The position numbers and the translations under genes are program-made. From the NCBI GenBank assembly GCA_002730365.1, contig PBZZ01000069.1, positions 1 through 5,845 of the forward strand: DNA of 5,845 bases, written 5' to 3'. The notes beneath the pieces are model-generated. The model worked only from the letters and a program-made list of their open reading frames with translations, was not told the origin of the DNA and did no database searches. This DNA is from Deltaproteobacteria bacterium (lineage in GTDB: Bacteria > SAR324 > NAC60-12). Of this stretch, positions 4,717 through 5,845 are shown in pieces (positions within the stretch are counted from its first letter, which is position 1; each line of letters opens with the position of its first letter).

Positions 4717-5845
4717 GTTTCCTGCAAATTAACGACAAGTTTGAAACTTCCGCGCTTATATTCACGTCGATCCAGGATTTCCAGGTAGTGAGAAGCGAGT
4801 TGATAAAGATTGTCATCTTCAAGCAAGAAATCCTCCGGAGTACACACCTGCAAGAGTTGAGAAAAATACAAACGAGCGTCGAAAAGATTGTGCTCTCGGT
4901 AGGCAAGTTCCCCTAGGTGATATAAGGTTCTCGGTTGGTCTCCCTGCAATTCCAAGCTTCTTCGTAAAGCCTCTTTTGCTTTGGGTAACCATTCGAGACT
5001 CAGATACAGCTTACCTGCCTCTAGAAGTAATCGTGCTTTTTCAACTGAGTTGATCTGAGATTGTTCTAACAATCGTTCTAAATGATTGAGAAATGTTTGA
5101 GGGTTGCACTTCCTGTTGTTGAGGCGTGGAAAGTCCAGCAGTTGGAAGGCCTGCATTCGCTCAGATTCTTCATCTGTCAACTTTAGCATCTTGGCGGTTA
5201 GTACCTCAGAAAACAAAGTAGCTCGAAAGCGAGCATCGGTTCTGAATTCGAGCTTCCCATTACAATTTTTGCAGTTCAATTTTTCAGGCATCCAAAGATC
5301 CTGATCTTGCAAAAGACGTCTCTGCTCTACTAATTCGGCATCAATATATAGTTTTTGAATGGGGTAATGATATGCAGATTGGCACTTTTGGCAGAAGATC
5401 CGAACATGCGGAACAACTTCTTGACGGAAAACGACCTCTTCATCTGAAGGCATCAGATCCTCTTTGCCATGCAGAATACACAGCAAACACAACAATTGTC
5501 TGACGGAGTTTTCTCCCTTTCGATAGTAACCTAGCAGCTTTTCCAAAAATCTTTCATCAGGGACCTTTTCAATCAAATTGAGTAATTGATCAAAGTGGTG
5601 ATGGATCAAAAGTGGGAAATGCTCTACTACTTGATCTATGAGATATGATGTTGGGTAGCGAATAAAGAGTTCCAGTGCGTAATCCAAGTGCTCATGCTGG
5701 CGAGATTGAACCAAGTCTGGCAACCATTTTTCATAGATTGCTATTAGTTGTGCCATCAATTCCGTAAGTCGATACTGCCAAGGCCTCGGAAGGACGAGTG
5801 GAAATGGGTAGAAGCGCTCGATTGAACCAGAGCCAACCAAGCGTA
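4713..5845 (-). CDS. Zinc-ribbon and TPR-containing protein of unknown function, N-terminus cut by the right edge
   Basis: The frame is open from the right edge; the first possible start inside the window is a TTG at 5840 with no clear signal, so the true start is probably outside. The visible 377 residues can be described in three parts (numbers counted from that TTG). Residues about 20-130 are helical and leucine-rich, possibly HEAT-like repeats (YALELFIRYPTSYLIDQVVEHFP). Residues 150-193 hold two cysteine pairs, FCQKC and NCKNC, 36 residues apart, likely one four-cysteine zinc site with an insertion. Residues about 266-299 and 303-336 fit two TPR units (ARLLLEAGKLYLSLEWLPKAKEALRRSLEL and LYHLGELAYREHNLFDARLYFSQLL). 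There is no signal peptide or membrane segment in the visible part, so a cytoplasmic scaffold or adaptor role is inferred. It is not recognisable as a named family. Its stop lies 120 nt before metK. Confidence 0.8.
   Translation of the reverse strand, partial: RLVGSGSIERFYPFPLVLPRPWQYRLTELMAQLIAIYEKWLPDLVQSRQHEHLDYALELFIRYPTSYLIDQVVEHFPLLIHHHFDQLLNLIEKVPDERFLEKLLGYYRKGENSVRQLLCLLCILHGKEDLMPSDEEVVFRQEVVPHVRIFCQKCQSAYHYPIQKLYIDAELVEQRRLLQDQDLWMPEKLNCKNCNGKLEFRTDARFRATLFSEVLTAKMLKLTDEESERMQAFQLLDFPRLNNRKCNPQTFLNHLERLLEQSQINSVEKARLLLEAGKLYLSLEWLPKAKEALRRSLELQGDQPRTLYHLGELAYREHNLFDARLYFSQLLQVCTPEDFLLEDDNLYQLASHYLEILDRREYKRGSFKLVVNLQET

Noticed and set aside
4614..4916. Plus-strand 100-codon reading frame across the metK leader and the end of the TPR gene.
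   Set aside because: It lies mostly antisense to the TPR coding region, resembles no known family and has no ribosome-binding signal; a shadow frame.

Overview
The window is a run of leftward (minus-strand) genes at roughly 40% G+C (estimated by eye), with short spacers and several overlaps. It looks like a chromosomal housekeeping region of a Gram-negative bacterium. Evidence for an outer membrane is a Skp/OmpH-type periplasmic chaperone followed by FabZ. GatC implies tRNA-dependent Gln/Asn amidation, and a free-standing HPr implies a phosphotransfer system. The mix resembles deltaproteobacterial-grade or marine SAR324-like genomes, but that placement is a low-confidence inference. I see no mobile element, CRISPR array, tRNA or rRNA.

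Layout in transcription order (right to left). (1) 5845-4713: the C-terminal part of a protein with a helical N-terminal region, a split CxxC/CxxC zinc-binding module and two TPRs, cut by the right edge. (2) 4712-4593: a 120-nt spacer with a TTGACA box at its upstream edge and a nested inverted repeat (10 bp inside 6 bp), forming a possible leader or operator for the next gene. (3) 4592-2315: metK (S-adenosylmethionine synthetase), an HPr phosphocarrier and aroE (shikimate dehydrogenase), packed within a few bases of each other. (4) 2219-1752: a small, probably exported protein made almost entirely of 20 uninterrupted pentapeptide repeats. (5) 1651-634: Skp/OmpH and fabZ, without the lpxD and lpxA genes that often accompany them. 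(6) 641-363: gatC, overlapping the end of fabZ by 8 nt. (7) 376-1: the N-terminal 125 residues of a single-pass inner-membrane protein with a TTG start inside the end of gatC, cut by the left edge.

The genes do not form one pathway. They cover methyl-donor synthesis (MetK), phosphotransfer (HPr), the shikimate pathway (AroE), outer-membrane protein folding (Skp), fatty-acid and lipid A precursor synthesis (FabZ) and tRNA amidation (GatC). The tight packing suggests co-transcription of metK-HPr-aroE and of skp-fabZ-gatC-membrane protein. The spacers of about 95-100 nt around the pentapeptide gene could hold separate promoters, but I found no convincing one. The region is largely ordinary. The most interesting items are the structured metK leader, the threonine at HPr position 46, and the unassigned proteins at the two edges and in the middle.
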